A DNA stretch of 14,465 nt, from assembly GCA_024644775.1 (NCBI GenBank), contig JAHEHB010000097.1, forward strand, positions 1-14,465. The letters are read 5' to 3'. Below the pieces are notes generated by a model. That model saw only the letters and a list, made by a program, of their open reading frames with translations. It was not told the origin of the DNA and did no database searches. Both the position numbers and the translations under genes were made by a program. Positions 6,226-13,196 of the stretch are shown here, piece after piece (position 1 is the stretch's first letter; each line of letters opens with the position of its first letter). Source of the DNA: Deltaproteobacteria bacterium. Lineage in GTDB: Bacteria; Desulfobacterota; Desulfobacteria; Desulfobacterales; SURF-15.

Positions 6226-7713
6226 ATGAACCAGCTTATTGGAAGCGTCGGCTATCTATTTACCCCCATACCCCTTTTTTTTACCATTCTGGGTACGTTT
6301 CTTGGAATCACCGTCGGTTCCATTCCCGGTCTTACAGGTTCCATGCTGATCGCATTGACGCTTCCACTGACATTTTATATGGACAGTCTGCACGCGATCA
6401 TTTTACTTGTTTCCATATACACCGGAGCCGTCAGTGGGGGGTTGATATCCGCTACACTGTTAAGAATGCCCGGAACACCGGCGGCGGTGATGACCACTTT
6501 TGACGGGTATCCCTTGGCACAAAGCGGTCAACCGGGTCGCGCTTTGGGACTTGGGATCTCCGCATCATTTTTCGGAGGGATGGTTGGATGGTTTTTTCTC
6601 GTACTGCTCTCTCCTCCACTGGCAAAGCTTGCGGTGAAATTCGGGTCGTTTGAGATCTTCACGATGGTGCTTATGGCGCTGGTGCTCATCGCTTCTGCAA
6701 CCGAAGGTTCCCTCATTAAGGGGTTATTTTCAGGTCTTCTGGGCATGCTTGTCTCAATGCCCGGTCTCGATCAGTCATCAGGAGCCATGCGTCTTACATT
6801 TGAGTTTCGCGAGTTGAAAGCCGGTTTTCATCTCCTCCCTGTTTTAATCGGTCTGTTTGCAGTGGGACAGATAATCTCAGATGTCATCCATGTTGAGAGA
6901 AAACCGCAAAGAGTCAATTTATCCCTCAAAGGGATGTTTATGTCGCTACGTGACTGGAAAAATCAGGCGGTGAATTTGATTCGATCGTCGTTAATCGGAA
7001 CCTGGATTGGAATACTCCCTGGTATTGGCGCCAATATCGGATCCATTGTCGCCTATACAACGGCAAGAAACCTGTCGAGAAATCCGGAAAAATTCGGAAA
7101 AGGATCCGAGGAAGGGATCGTTGCAGCAGAAACCGCAAATAATGCGACGGTGGGCGGTTCGCTGGTACCGCTGATTACCATGGGGATTCCGGGAAGTGTT
7201 ATCGATGCGTTGCTTATCGGTGCCCTGATTATTCACAACATTCAACCCGGCCCCATGCTCTTTCGACATAATCCGGATATGGTTTATGCCATGATGTCCA
7301 CCTGTCTGATCAGTAACATCATCATGTATATCATGATGATGGCTGCTGTTCGTCCCATAGCCGGATTAATGTATCTGAGAAAAGCGTATGTGTTACCGAT
7401 TATTCTCGTGTTTTGCGTAACCGGTGTGTTTGCTTACAACAACAATATTTTTGATGTCTGGGTCATGATGGGCTTCGGTGTGGTGGGGTTTGCTCTTGAT
7501 CAAGCAGGAATTCCTTTGGGTCCGTTTGTCATTGGATTTGTGCTGGCACCCATCGCCGAGGCGGAACTTCGATCCGGGCTCATGCTTTCCGGCGGCAGTT
7601 ATTGGCCGCTGATTACCCGTCCCTTTTCATTAATTTTTATTATCGTATCTGTTTTTTTCCTGGTATGGCCGTTTTACCGAGAAAGGCGGGTCCGACAAAG
7701 AGCCGGCAGTTGA
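6226..7713 (+). CDS. tctA: Tripartite tricarboxylate transporter large permease (TctA family)
   Basis: Main 10-12-segment membrane subunit that moves the carboxylate, driven by an ion gradient rather than ATP; 495 residues, the normal length. The two inverted-repeat signatures of the family are present: GSIPGLTGSM at 31-40 and GILPGIGANIGS at 262-273. The conserved GTPAAVMTTFDGYPLAQ segment begins at 83 and AAETANNATVGGSLVP begins near 300, continuing with ITMGIPGS; both are nearly diagnostic. The ATG at 6226 follows GAAGG with good spacing. It completes a full tctCAB-type set in the order C-B-A, next to an enolase-superfamily enzyme. Confidence 0.97.
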   Translation: MNQLIGSVGYLFTPIPLFFTILGTFLGITVGSIPGLTGSMLIALTLPLTFYMDSLHAIILLVSIYTGAVSGGLISATLLRMPGTPAAVMTTFDGYPLAQSGQPGRALGLGISASFFGGMVGWFFLVLLSPPLAKLAVKFGSFEIFTMVLMALVLIASATEGSLIKGLFSGLLGMLVSMPGLDQSSGAMRLTFEFRELKAGFHLLPVLIGLFAVGQIISDVIHVERKPQRVNLSLKGMFMSLRDWKNQAVNLIRSSLIGTWIGILPGIGANIGSIVAYTTARNLSRNPEKFGKGSEEGIVAAETANNATVGGSLVPLITMGIPGSVIDALLIGALIIHNIQPGPMLFRHNPDMVYAMMSTCLISNIIMYIMMMAAVRPIAGLMYLRKAYVLPIILVFCVTGVFAYNNNIFDVWVMMGFGVVGFALDQAGIPLGPFVIGFVLAPIAEAELRSGLMLSGGSYWPLITRPFSLIFIIVSVFFLVWPFYRERRVRQRAGS

Positions 7714-7753
7714 AATAGCGTCTGCTAAATAATTCATTTAACTTCGCTGCTGA

Positions 7754-7782
7754 GTGACTAAAGTGAGCTAAAGTGAACTAAA
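7754..7782. repeat. Short tandem repeat, unit GTGARCTAAA
   Basis: Three adjoining units, GTGACTAAA (7754-7762), GTGAGCTAAA (7763-7772) and GTGAACTAAA (7773-7782), followed by a decayed GTTGAG. The 10-bp period is close to one DNA turn, so repeated binding of a protein on one face is possible, but a simple-sequence repeat is equally likely. I have the impression that such units occur between genes in deltaproteobacterial genomes, but I cannot check this. Confidence 0.6.
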
Positions 7783-7810
7783 GTTGAGGAATCCTGTACA
7801 TAAAAGGATT

Positions 7811-7875
7811 GGCCGCAAAGGCACAAAGACGCCAAGTAAATATATCTTTTTTGTGCCTTGGTGTCTTCGTGGCTG
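7811..7875. repeat. Imperfect inverted repeat of the dispersed 'GCAAAGGCACAAAGACGC' type
   Basis: The left arm GGCCGCAAAGGCACAAAGAC (from 7811) and the right arm, read in reverse complement from 7875 (AGCCACGAAGACACCAAGGC), pair at most positions over about 25 bp, separated by an AT-rich loop with a run of T. Each arm is itself built from near-repeats of (G/A)C-x-AAAG(G/A)C. Similar A/C-x-AAAG repeats are common intergenic dispersed elements in several bacterial groups including deltaproteobacteria. It might fold as an RNA hairpin downstream of tctA. Function unknown. Confidence 0.6.
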
Positions 7876-7973
7876 AAAAAAAATTCTTCCACAAAATGCA
7901 CACACAATATTCGATAAAAGGATCACGCGACAGCGCCTACCTCAAAAAGGCACTTTGAATCATTTGTAACTTT

Positions 7974-9248
7974 ATGACACACAAATTTATTAGACAACCC
8001 CGCCTGTTTTTCTGGCTGTCATTTATCGCTCTGGAAGGTATATTTGTTTGTATCACCGTTCTATCCTACGAAAAACAAAACATACGTTTTCTCTTTGCAC
8101 TCTATCTTCTATCTATTCTGCCCTTTATTCTGGCACTTTATATCGGTCCTTCCGTAAAGCTGTCAGTAAAGATGATTTTTGTTACGGCACTCGTATTTCG
8201 CCTAACGCTGCTGGTATCCTTTCCTGTGTTTTCAGATGATGTTTTTCGATATCTTTGGGAAGGAAAGATGCAGTTAAACGGGATCAATCCCTACCTTGTG
8301 GCGCCGGCTGATCCGATGACCGAACCATTTAGGGACGCATACTGGAAACATATCAATCACAATACGATTCCGACCATCTATCCGCCCTTATCCGAGCTTT
8401 TTTTTCGTGTGTGCATGGGGCTCGTTTACAATCTTTATTTTTTCAAGGGCACGCTGATCGTTTTGGATATGGGAGTGTTGGTTTTTTTGGTTTGCATCGC
8501 AAAAAACCGCGCGATTCCCTTGTATTTCCTGTTGATTCATGCCTGGCATCCATTGGGCATTATAGAAATCGCGGGAAGCGGGCATCAGGATATCATTGGA
8601 ATTTTTTTTCTGACAGGATGCCTCTATCTTTGGCAGAAACAGAATATATGGGGATCTGCATCAATGCTGACCGCATCCTTTTTGTCCAAATTATTTCCCA
8701 TATTTCTTTTTCCGTTATTGATTCGCAACAAAGGCAAATCGCCTTATTTAATGCTGTTTGCTTTAACGATGTTGCTATATTTGCCTTTTTATAGTTCAGA
8801 TTATCATTTATTTAAAGGGCTTACCGTGTATTCGAAAACCTGGCAGGCCAATGGCTCCGTCTTTTATGTTACCAATTTGTTGATAAATAGTGTCTTTAAA
8901 GCCAAGGTTGCTGTTGGTTTACTCTTTTTGGCAATATATCTATTTACCTATTTCAGGCTACACGAATTTGACACTGCCTGTTTCGTGGCATTGGGAAGTT
9001 TTTTGGTTCTGTCTCCGACGCTCCATCCTTGGTATCTCCTTTGGGTGATACCTCTATTGGTTATTATTCCCAATAAAGCCTGGTTGTGGTTGACGCTGAG
9101 CGCGGCAGTTTACTATCATGTTTTAATTGATTATTTTGAGAAAGGGGTTTGGCAGGAACAAATTTGGATTAAGATATTGATATTTATTCCGTTTTTTGTT
9201 CTTCTATCGCTTTCTGTATTAAATAAGAAGAGGCCTTCTCATGCATAA
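7974..9248 (+). CDS. GT87/DUF2029-like membrane glycosyltransferase, probable polyprenyl-phosphate-mannose dependent
   Basis: Multi-spanning GT-C-fold glycosyltransferase of 424 residues with about ten to twelve hydrophobic segments. Family marks: after the first membrane segments, FSDDVFRYLWEGKM (87-99) carries the paired acidic residues D88-D89 expected of the external catalytic loop, followed by NGINPYLVAPADP (102-114), which is typical of alpha-mannosyltransferases of the DUF2029/GT87 group; GSGHQD (201-206) and SPTLHPWYLLW (347-357) are further recurring motifs. Such enzymes use a polyprenyl-phosphate sugar, usually mannose, and transfer it on the outer face of the inner membrane. The start at 7974 has a poor ribosome site and no better alternative nearby. 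It overlaps the next gene by 8 nt, so the two are coupled. The gene is visibly richer in A/T and Phe/Ile/Leu codons than its right-hand neighbours. Donor and acceptor are inferred from the family only. Confidence 0.78.
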   Translation: MTHKFIRQPRLFFWLSFIALEGIFVCITVLSYEKQNIRFLFALYLLSILPFILALYIGPSVKLSVKMIFVTALVFRLTLLVSFPVFSDDVFRYLWEGKMQLNGINPYLVAPADPMTEPFRDAYWKHINHNTIPTIYPPLSELFFRVCMGLVYNLYFFKGTLIVLDMGVLVFLVCIAKNRAIPLYFLLIHAWHPLGIIEIAGSGHQDIIGIFFLTGCLYLWQKQNIWGSASMLTASFLSKLFPIFLFPLLIRNKGKSPYLMLFALTMLLYLPFYSSDYHLFKGLTVYSKTWQANGSVFYVTNLLINSVFKAKVAVGLLFLAIYLFTYFRLHEFDTACFVALGSFLVLSPTLHPWYLLWVIPLLVIIPNKAWLWLTLSAAVYYHVLIDYFEKGVWQEQIWIKILIFIPFFVLLSLSVLNKKRPSHA

Positions 9249-10578
9249 GATCGTCTTTTTCGCCATCATAGCCACTTCATTGAGCTTTTTTCCGATGATT
9301 GGATATTCCGATTCTTTCTATCTAGGTGGTATCCAAGTTAACGAACCGAATCCTGAGAAATGGGTAAAAACGCTAAAACAGGAACACATGAATACTGTTG
9401 CGGTTACCACTTATTCGTATCAGGCAGCCTGGGACAGCGATCAGTTAAACTTTAAAAAAGAAAACCCGGGGCTTCTCAAGGAAATTCGTACCGCCAAAGC
9501 AAATGGATTGCATGTGGTGCTGATCTTGAGAACAGCACTTGATCATGCTTACCCTGAAAATAAATTTCTTTGGCATGGACTGATTATGCCAAGAACCGAT
9601 GCAGCCTTGGAGCGTTGGTTTGCTAAATACACTGAATTTGCTTTGCTTTGGGCAAAGATCGCCCAACAGGAAGGGATTGATATTCTGGGAATTTCCAGTG
9701 AAATGAACTCATTGACCTCGACCCTGCCGGTCGAAGAGATTCCAAAACTTCAAGACTGGTACTTGGATCGACTAAAACAACAGAAACGAAAACGTCATTT
9801 GCTCAAACACAATGATGTGATCGAAGATCGCCACCTTTGGGTCCGGGGTCACAAGAATTATTCAACCTTTGGAACCTTTCTCGATGACAAACAACTGGCA
9901 CACGAATCCTGGGCAAGACAAACCGCTTTTTTTGACGATGCCAATCCTGTTTTACGTATCAATGAACGTCGACAGAAATTAGAGCGCTTGTGGCGAGCGC
10001 TCATTGCCCGGATCCGTAGAATTTATCAGGGTAAACTGACCTATGCTGCGAATTTTGATCAATATTATGAGGTGGGGTTCTGGGACGCTCTCGATTTGAT
10101 GAGTATCAATGCCTATTTTCCTCTCCGAAACGATCTTTTAGAGAAAAATCAAGAACATCTGCTTGAGGGAATATTGATAAAAGGTTGGCAAAATGTTTTT
10201 GGTGAAATCGATGCATTTCACAGAAGACAGAATCTGCGGAATATGCCGGTAATATTTTCAGAATTGGGCTATACTCGCCGCAAGAATTGTACCATAGAAC
10301 CATGGGCGGACACAGGTTTTTCTCTTATTGGATCTTCTTTAGATAAAAAATTTGTCGTTTGGCGGGACCAGCCCGAATATCCGCTGGAACGGGCTCTTGC
10401 TGTAAAAGCACTCCACCACGCAACAAGGGATCGTAGAGAAAATCCGTTTATCGGGATTCTTTATTGGAAACTATCAACCTTGCCGTCCCATGTGGATATT
10501 GAACCGTTTGTTTGTATTTTAGGAGAGGCTACTGCCGATCCTTTGCTGCAGAGCCTTCAGCTTTTCACAACCGATTGA
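9241..10578 (+). CDS. Exported glycoside hydrolase, GH113-like (mannanase family) TIM-barrel
   Basis: Predicted secreted clan GH-A glycosidase of 445 residues. The N-terminus has a signal peptide (MHKIVFFAIIATSLSFFPMIGYS, likely cut near 23). The pattern fits GH113, whose studied members are endo-beta-1,4-mannanases: I-R-T-A-K-A-N-G-L-H-V-V-L at 82-94, WHGLIMPRTD at 111-120, WFAKYTEF at 126-133, ILGISSEMNS at 148-157 with E154 as acid/base, GKLTYAANFD at 264-273, WDALDLMSINAYFPL at 281-295, VIFSELGYTRR at 337-347 with E341 as nucleophile, and GILYWKLS at 405-412 as strand eight. Both catalytic Glu are in place. Unusual is a basic, polar insertion of about 90 residues (roughly 172-262) between strands four and five. 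Translation is coupled to the glycosyltransferase gene. The specific glycan is not known; trimming or releasing the product of its partner is the simplest idea. Confidence 0.75.
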   Translation: MHKIVFFAIIATSLSFFPMIGYSDSFYLGGIQVNEPNPEKWVKTLKQEHMNTVAVTTYSYQAAWDSDQLNFKKENPGLLKEIRTAKANGLHVVLILRTALDHAYPENKFLWHGLIMPRTDAALERWFAKYTEFALLWAKIAQQEGIDILGISSEMNSLTSTLPVEEIPKLQDWYLDRLKQQKRKRHLLKHNDVIEDRHLWVRGHKNYSTFGTFLDDKQLAHESWARQTAFFDDANPVLRINERRQKLERLWRALIARIRRIYQGKLTYAANFDQYYEVGFWDALDLMSINAYFPLRNDLLEKNQEHLLEGILIKGWQNVFGEIDAFHRRQNLRNMPVIFSELGYTRRKNCTIEPWADTGFSLIGSSLDKKFVVWRDQPEYPLERALAVKALHHATRDRRENPFIGILYWKLSTLPSHVDIEPFVCILGEATADPLLQSLQLFTTD

Positions 10579-10873
10579 AATTACGCTACTCGATTTCACT
10601 AATTCGAATGATTATTGCGATGATACCAAGAACGACTAGTAATATGAAGAGTATGATATCGCCCAGCATAAGTTTGTAGATTAGCAAAAGCAGTGCCAGA
10701 AAAAGTAGTTACAAATTTTCACATTTATTCAATACGTTACAATATAGCTACATTGATCTGTCAGTGAAATTGTGAAATTAATTATCAATAATTGAGTAAT
10801 TTATTTCCATACTCTGTAGGGAAGACTTCATTCGATTCGTCTTTGACAAAGTAAATTCAAAAAGGAGAGAGCG
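10579..10873. other. AT-rich gap before the aminotransferase gene
   Basis: About 295 bases. The left third could encode a tiny hydrophobic peptide on the minus strand (separate entry). The right part has a direct repeat GTGAAATT twice in tandem (10764-10779) running into an inverted repeat AATTAT-CA-ATAATT (10780-10793). These could be regulator sites for the aminotransferase gene, but I see no convincing -35/-10 pair. A TTGACA at 10843-10848 is too close to the start codon to act as its -35 with a normal leader. Confidence 0.45.
10586..10669 (-). CDS. Possible very small membrane peptide (27 aa)
   Basis: On the minus strand, ATG at 10669 reads MLGDIILFILLVVLGIIAII followed by IRISEIE and a stop at 10586: one strongly hydrophobic helix with a short charged tail, like known single-span small proteins. 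The frame stays hydrophobic upstream (LLFLALLLLIYKL) to a stop just before 10708, so a TTG at 10687 would give a two-helix form. There is no ribosome site before either start, and AT-rich DNA can produce such frames by chance. It may be real, a decayed gene end, or nothing. Confidence 0.25.
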   Translation of the reverse strand: MLGDIILFILLVVLGIIAIIIRISEIE

Positions 10874-12169
10874 ATGCTAAATCGGACCGACGAAGAAAAG
10901 AAGCTGGTGGAAAAGGCGTTTCGGTATATGCCGGGTGGAAGCCTCGGAAACGTTATGTTGCAGCAGGAAGAAGCGTTTATTATTTCACGAGGCAAGGGTT
11001 CCCGGGTCTGGGATATAAGTGGAAACGAGTATATCGACTATTTGTTGGGATCGGGACCTGAGTTCCTCGGCCATGCCAACCCGGAGATCGTGGCTGCGGT
11101 AAGAGATGCTCTGGAAAACGGGTTTACTTTTTTCCATAACAACGAAACCTGTGTAAAGTTGGCCGAGGAGATCGTTAAGGCAGTGCCCTGTGCTGAACAG
11201 GTGCGCTTCACATCCAGCGGAACGGAAGCGGATCTTCAGGCGATGCGCATCGCCCGGGCCTTTCGCAAACGAGACAAGGTTCTCAAGTTCGAAGGCGGCT
11301 ACCATGGCACCAGCGATTACGGCTGGGTGAGTATCACGCACAAGAACACGCCTGAATTTCCCCACGCGGCAATCCCCGAGTCGGCGGGTATCCCCCAGGC
11401 GGCTTTGGATTTGGTGCTGGTGGCGCCGTACAATGACCTGGAGACAACCACAGCCATTATCGATAAGCACCACGATGAGCTGGCCGCTGTTATTGTGGAG
11501 CCGGTCCAGCGCATCATCCCCCCTGTTCCGGGCTTTCTCGAGGGATTGCGAGATTTAACGACCCACTACCGGGTGCCGCTTATATTCGATGAGGTGGTGA
11601 CCGGTTTTCGTATGGCCTATGGCGGCGCACAGGAAATCTTTAACATTATTCCCGATATGGCCACGTACGGGAAGGTGCTCGGGGGAGGGATGCCCCTTGC
11701 TGCGGTGGTTGGCAGCGAGGAGATTATGTCGGTTTGCAATTCCTTTAAGAAAGAAAAGAATGATTTTGTCTCTATGATCGGAACATTGAGTGGTAATCCG
11801 GTGGTCGTCACCGCCGGTCTAGCCGCACTAAAGATAGTAAAGCGTCCCGGCTTCTATGAGAAAGTGAATGCGACCGGACGGAAGCTTATGGACGCTCTTA
11901 AAGAAGCATTTACGGCGGTGGGTATACCCGCCCAGGTATCCGGTATGGAGACCTGTTTCGACGTTTATTTTTCCGACCGACCCGTCAGGAACTACCGCGA
12001 TACCTTAAAAACCGATACCGATATGCTGGCGAAGTATAATAAAGCCATGCTGAAGCGCCGCATCCTCAAGGGCGGACAGAAGTATTACATCGGCGCGTGC
12101 CACACCGATGAGGATGTGGAACAAACCATCCGTGCCTTCCAGGAGGTTGCAGAGGAGCTAAAGCGGTAG
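10874..12169 (+). CDS. Class III PLP-dependent aminotransferase (glutamate-1-semialdehyde aminomutase-like)
   Basis: Fold-type I class III aminotransferase of 431 residues. It forms a Schiff base with pyridoxal phosphate through K267 (TYGKVLGGGMPLAAVVG). Other site residues: SSGTEAD at 114-120 and GGYHG at 141-145 for the phosphate and ring, and D239-E240 in LIFDEVVTGFR, where D239 pairs with the pyridine nitrogen. M-I-G-T-L-S-G-N-P at 301-309 takes the place of the H-x-G-T-x-x-x-N-P segment from the partner subunit. The GGSLGN/'G-S-R-V-W-D-x-x-G-N-E-Y-I-D' opening is typical of the aminomutase-like branch, which also contains many catabolic aminotransferases acting on omega- or beta-amino acids. 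It is not clearly HemL, as the neighbours are catabolic. The ATG at 10874 follows AAGGAGAGA at good spacing. It stands alone, converging on the minus-strand dehydrogenase. The substrate is unknown. Confidence 0.9.
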   Translation: MLNRTDEEKKLVEKAFRYMPGGSLGNVMLQQEEAFIISRGKGSRVWDISGNEYIDYLLGSGPEFLGHANPEIVAAVRDALENGFTFFHNNETCVKLAEEIVKAVPCAEQVRFTSSGTEADLQAMRIARAFRKRDKVLKFEGGYHGTSDYGWVSITHKNTPEFPHAAIPESAGIPQAALDLVLVAPYNDLETTTAIIDKHHDELAAVIVEPVQRIIPPVPGFLEGLRDLTTHYRVPLIFDEVVTGFRMAYGGAQEIFNIIPDMATYGKVLGGGMPLAAVVGSEEIMSVCNSFKKEKNDFVSMIGTLSGNPVVVTAGLAALKIVKRPGFYEKVNATGRKLMDALKEAFTAVGIPAQVSGMETCFDVYFSDRPVRNYRDTLKTDTDMLAKYNKAMLKRRILKGGQKYYIGACHTDEDVEQTIRAFQEVAEELKR

Positions 12170-12212
12170 ATAGGAGCCGGATATAATTTGAATGATATTG
12201 AGATATTACCTT

Positions 12213-12905
12213 TTATTCTTTGATCATTTCGCTTTCAATCTTCTTGACCAGTTGAAGGGCAAAATGGCCGAGGTCGTTTTCGGTAAACGATTTCATTGTA
12301 CCGGCACAAACCGTTCGGATGGCCACATCGATCCATTCTTCCGGAACATCCAGTTTTAGTAGCTTGCTACGCACTTTCATTGCTGCTTTGATGCCTTCCG
12401 TCGATCCAATTCGGTTAATCTTTTCGACCAGGTCCGCCTCGCCCTGTATGACTTTATGAAATCCCGGTAATTGTTTTCGGATACGATCAAATTTACCCTG
12501 GTCTTCACATTTGACTACAACAAGACCTGGCTCACCCCTGGATATGGACATGGCGTGCCCTATGATTTTAGCATCGATAATCGATATGCCCCTGTTATTT
12601 TCCAAAAGATCCGGATCGATATGGGCCGTGGTTGCCATATTGAGTATAATGGTCCCTCTCTGAACCACAATCAGAAGCTTTTCGACGGTTTCATTCACCA
12701 CCGGTGTGGGCAGCACCACAGCCACCATATCTGCTTTCTTTGCACTTTCAAGGCTGTCAGATGGATTACCATCAACTTTTTCTGCCAACTGACGTGCCTT
12801 TTCAAGATCGATATCAATGATAATTTTCTCTGTACTCCCGGGCAGCTGCCCAGCCACGATCGAACCCATCCGCCCGGCTCCCACAACGGCCATGCAAATC
12901 GACAT
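12213..12905 (-). CDS. NAD(P)-binding dehydrogenase-like protein (Rossmann, 6PGDH/ProC/prephenate-dehydrogenase-like)
   Basis: Protein of 230 residues with an N-terminal Rossmann fold: MAVVGAGRMGSIVA with the G9-x-G11-x-x-G14 loop, then strand two ending IIIDID (28-33), where the acidic D31 suggests NAD+ rather than NADP+. The V-A-V-V-L-P-T-P strand at 61-68 and T-I-I-L-N-M-A at 85-91 match the hydroxyacid/imine/prephenate dehydrogenase superfamily, as does DAKIIGHAMSISRGEPG starting near 111. The remaining part (about 150-230) is helical and would be the substrate/dimer domain, shorter than in 3-hydroxyisobutyrate dehydrogenases (about 290-300 in total). The ATG at 12905 has GAGGAG 10 nt upstream on this strand; M5 is an alternative but lacks a site. 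It could oxidise a hydroxy- or amino-acid related to the aminotransferase step, but this is context only. Confidence 0.75.
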   Translation of the reverse strand: MSICMAVVGAGRMGSIVAGQLPGSTEKIIIDIDLEKARQLAEKVDGNPSDSLESAKKADMVAVVLPTPVVNETVEKLLIVVQRGTIILNMATTAHIDPDLLENNRGISIIDAKIIGHAMSISRGEPGLVVVKCEDQGKFDRIRKQLPGFHKVIQGEADLVEKINRIGSTEGIKAAMKVRSKLLKLDVPEEWIDVAIRTVCAGTMKSFTENDLGHFALQLVKKIESEMIKE

Positions 12906-12943
12906 GTTAAGGTTTCTCCTCTGCTAAGTGTCAATCTCTTATA

Positions 12944-12952
12944 AATATAACA
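12944..12952 (-). promoter_or_regulatory. Extended -10 promoter for the dehydrogenase gene
   Basis: Reading on the minus strand, TGTTATATT is a TGn plus TATATT extended -10. No good -35 stands at 17 nt, which is tolerated in extended -10 promoters. The transcript would start near 12937, giving a leader of about 32 nt that contains the GAGGAG ribosome site at 12921-12916. Confidence 0.4.
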
Positions 12953-13080
12953 GTACTGGAATTTTTGGGAGTGGTCAAACATTCGAAAATCAAATCGCTT
13001 GGACGAATATGACCGTACCCGGCGTCACATCATAAAACCTAAAAAGTAAGGAACGTATCTCTGAAATAATAATATTTGAA

Positions 13081-13110
13081 TTGGAATGATTTGACGTTAT
13101 CTGATATATT
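13081..13110 (+). promoter_or_regulatory. Probable promoter for the cyclase-family gene
   Basis: TTGGAA at 13081-13086, an 18-nt spacer and TATATT at 13105-13110 preceded by TGa, which makes an extended -10 (TGATATATT). The transcript would begin near 13117, leaving a leader of about 80 nt. A TTGACG at 13091 is also present but has no -10 of the right spacing that matches as well. Confidence 0.45.
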
Positions 13111-13149
13111 CGTGTGATAAAGGATGCGCCCCAGTATAAACTGAAATGA

Positions 13150-13172
13150 CCGGATGGTACGGACACCATCGG
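13150..13172 (+). promoter_or_regulatory. Leader hairpin upstream of the cyclase-family gene
   Basis: CCGGATGGT at 13150-13158 pairs with ACCATCGG at 13165-13172 over 8 bp with one bulged G and a 6-nt loop. It lies inside the predicted leader, about 11 nt before the AAGGAG ribosome site (13184-13189). It could tune translation; it may equally be incidental. Confidence 0.3.
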
Positions 13173-13196
13173 CAACAGCGTTGAAGGAGTGGGAGA

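Larger units (their letters stand above)
7714..7973. other. Non-coding gap between tctA and the glycosyltransferase gene
   Basis: 260 bases with no convincing gene. It holds a short tandem repeat (7754-7782), a 6-bp stem AATCCT/AGGATT (7790-7795, 7805-7810) and a long imperfect dyad of a dispersed-repeat type (7811-7875). An ATG at 7896 opens a 20-codon frame ending at 7958 that resembles nothing I recognise. No clear terminator for the tct operon and no consensus promoter for the next gene were found. Confidence 0.6.

Noticed and set aside
7754..7782. CRISPR-like repeats
   Set aside because: The units are 9-10 bp, contiguous and without spacers.
7811..7875. Rho-independent terminator for tctA, or insertion-sequence ends
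   Set aside because: The pairing has many mismatches, the T-run is inside the loop rather than after the stem, and there is no transposase or target-site duplication.
10843..10848. TTGACA as -35 box of the aminotransferase gene
   Set aside because: A -10 at normal spacing would fall on the ribosome binding site and start codon, and no matching hexamer is there.
12471..12944. 157-codon plus-strand reading frame
   Set aside because: It lies antisense over the dehydrogenase gene, whose minus-strand frame has a clear GxGxxG Rossmann motif; the plus-strand product has no recognisable features.
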